A stretch of 22,832 nucleotides of DNA from Pseudomonadota bacterium (lineage in GTDB: Bacteria; Pseudomonadota; Alphaproteobacteria; Rickettsiales; Midichloriaceae). The stretch lies in contig JAQCBG010000001.1 of NCBI GenBank assembly GCA_027621485.1, forward strand, positions 1 to 22,832, given 5' to 3'. A program made the position numbers and the translations under genes. This document shows, one piece after another, positions 22,818 to 22,832 of this stretch. How positions within the stretch are numbered: the stretch's first letter is position 1; every line of letters starts with the position of its first letter. The notes under the pieces are model-generated. The model had not been told where the DNA came from and ran no database searches. It was given only the letters and a program-made list of their open reading frames with translations.

Positions 22818-22832
22818 TATATACAACCTATT

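Overview
The window is low-GC, gene-dense DNA from an alphaproteobacterium, most likely a member of the Rickettsiales or a similar host-restricted lineage. The 5' half of a 16S rRNA gene (minus strand, at the left edge) has the alphaproteobacterial shortened helix-17 region and the typical stretch around E. coli position 690. The 16S gene has its own promoter and follows ffh. The alpha ribosomal operon has no rpsD, and many gene starts have weak ribosome binding sites. I cannot name the genus.

Layout. 1-774: 16S rRNA (minus), then its leader and promoter. 1323-5235 (minus): alpha operon rpsM-rpsK-rpoA-rplQ, then ffh and a 48-residue basic ORF. 5611-7596 (minus): alpha/beta hydrolase and rmuC. 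7742-8869 (plus): NifS/IscS-type cysteine desulfurase. 8927-12657: biotin block, with bioF-bioH-like-bioC on minus and bioB divergent on plus. 12702-15596 (minus): nuoG followed 3 bases later by the Fe-S maturation gene ygfZ. 15818-16168 (plus): orphan DUF2793-like gene. 16221-17387 (minus): dapE. 17728-21126 (plus): rseP and bamA. 21297-21959 (plus): CADD-type di-iron protein, the p-aminobenzoate enzyme family. 22092-22742 (minus): a TenA-fold protein that lacks the TenA catalytic residues.

How the genes fit together. Three themes recur. The first is B-vitamin supply: pimeloyl-ACP methyl ester formation and release, BioF, BioB, and a folate-precursor enzyme; bioA and bioD are not here. The second is Fe-S and sulfur handling: cysteine desulfurase, YgfZ, complex I subunit NuoG, and BioB, which consumes an Fe-S cluster. 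The third is the envelope: DapE for diaminopimelate, RseP and BamA.

Most noteworthy items: the tail-to-tail CADD and TenA-like genes, with a GC-richer structured element between them whose two stems compete or form a pseudoknot; loss of the TenA catalytic set; two departures from consensus in BamA (Arg to Lys in VRGF, no terminal aromatic); a membrane anchor in rmuC encoded upstream of any ordinary start codon; and eight short tandem duplications (9-18 bp units), all in intergenic DNA or at gene ends. I saw no CRISPR array, transposase, integrase, tRNA gene or convincing intrinsic terminator.
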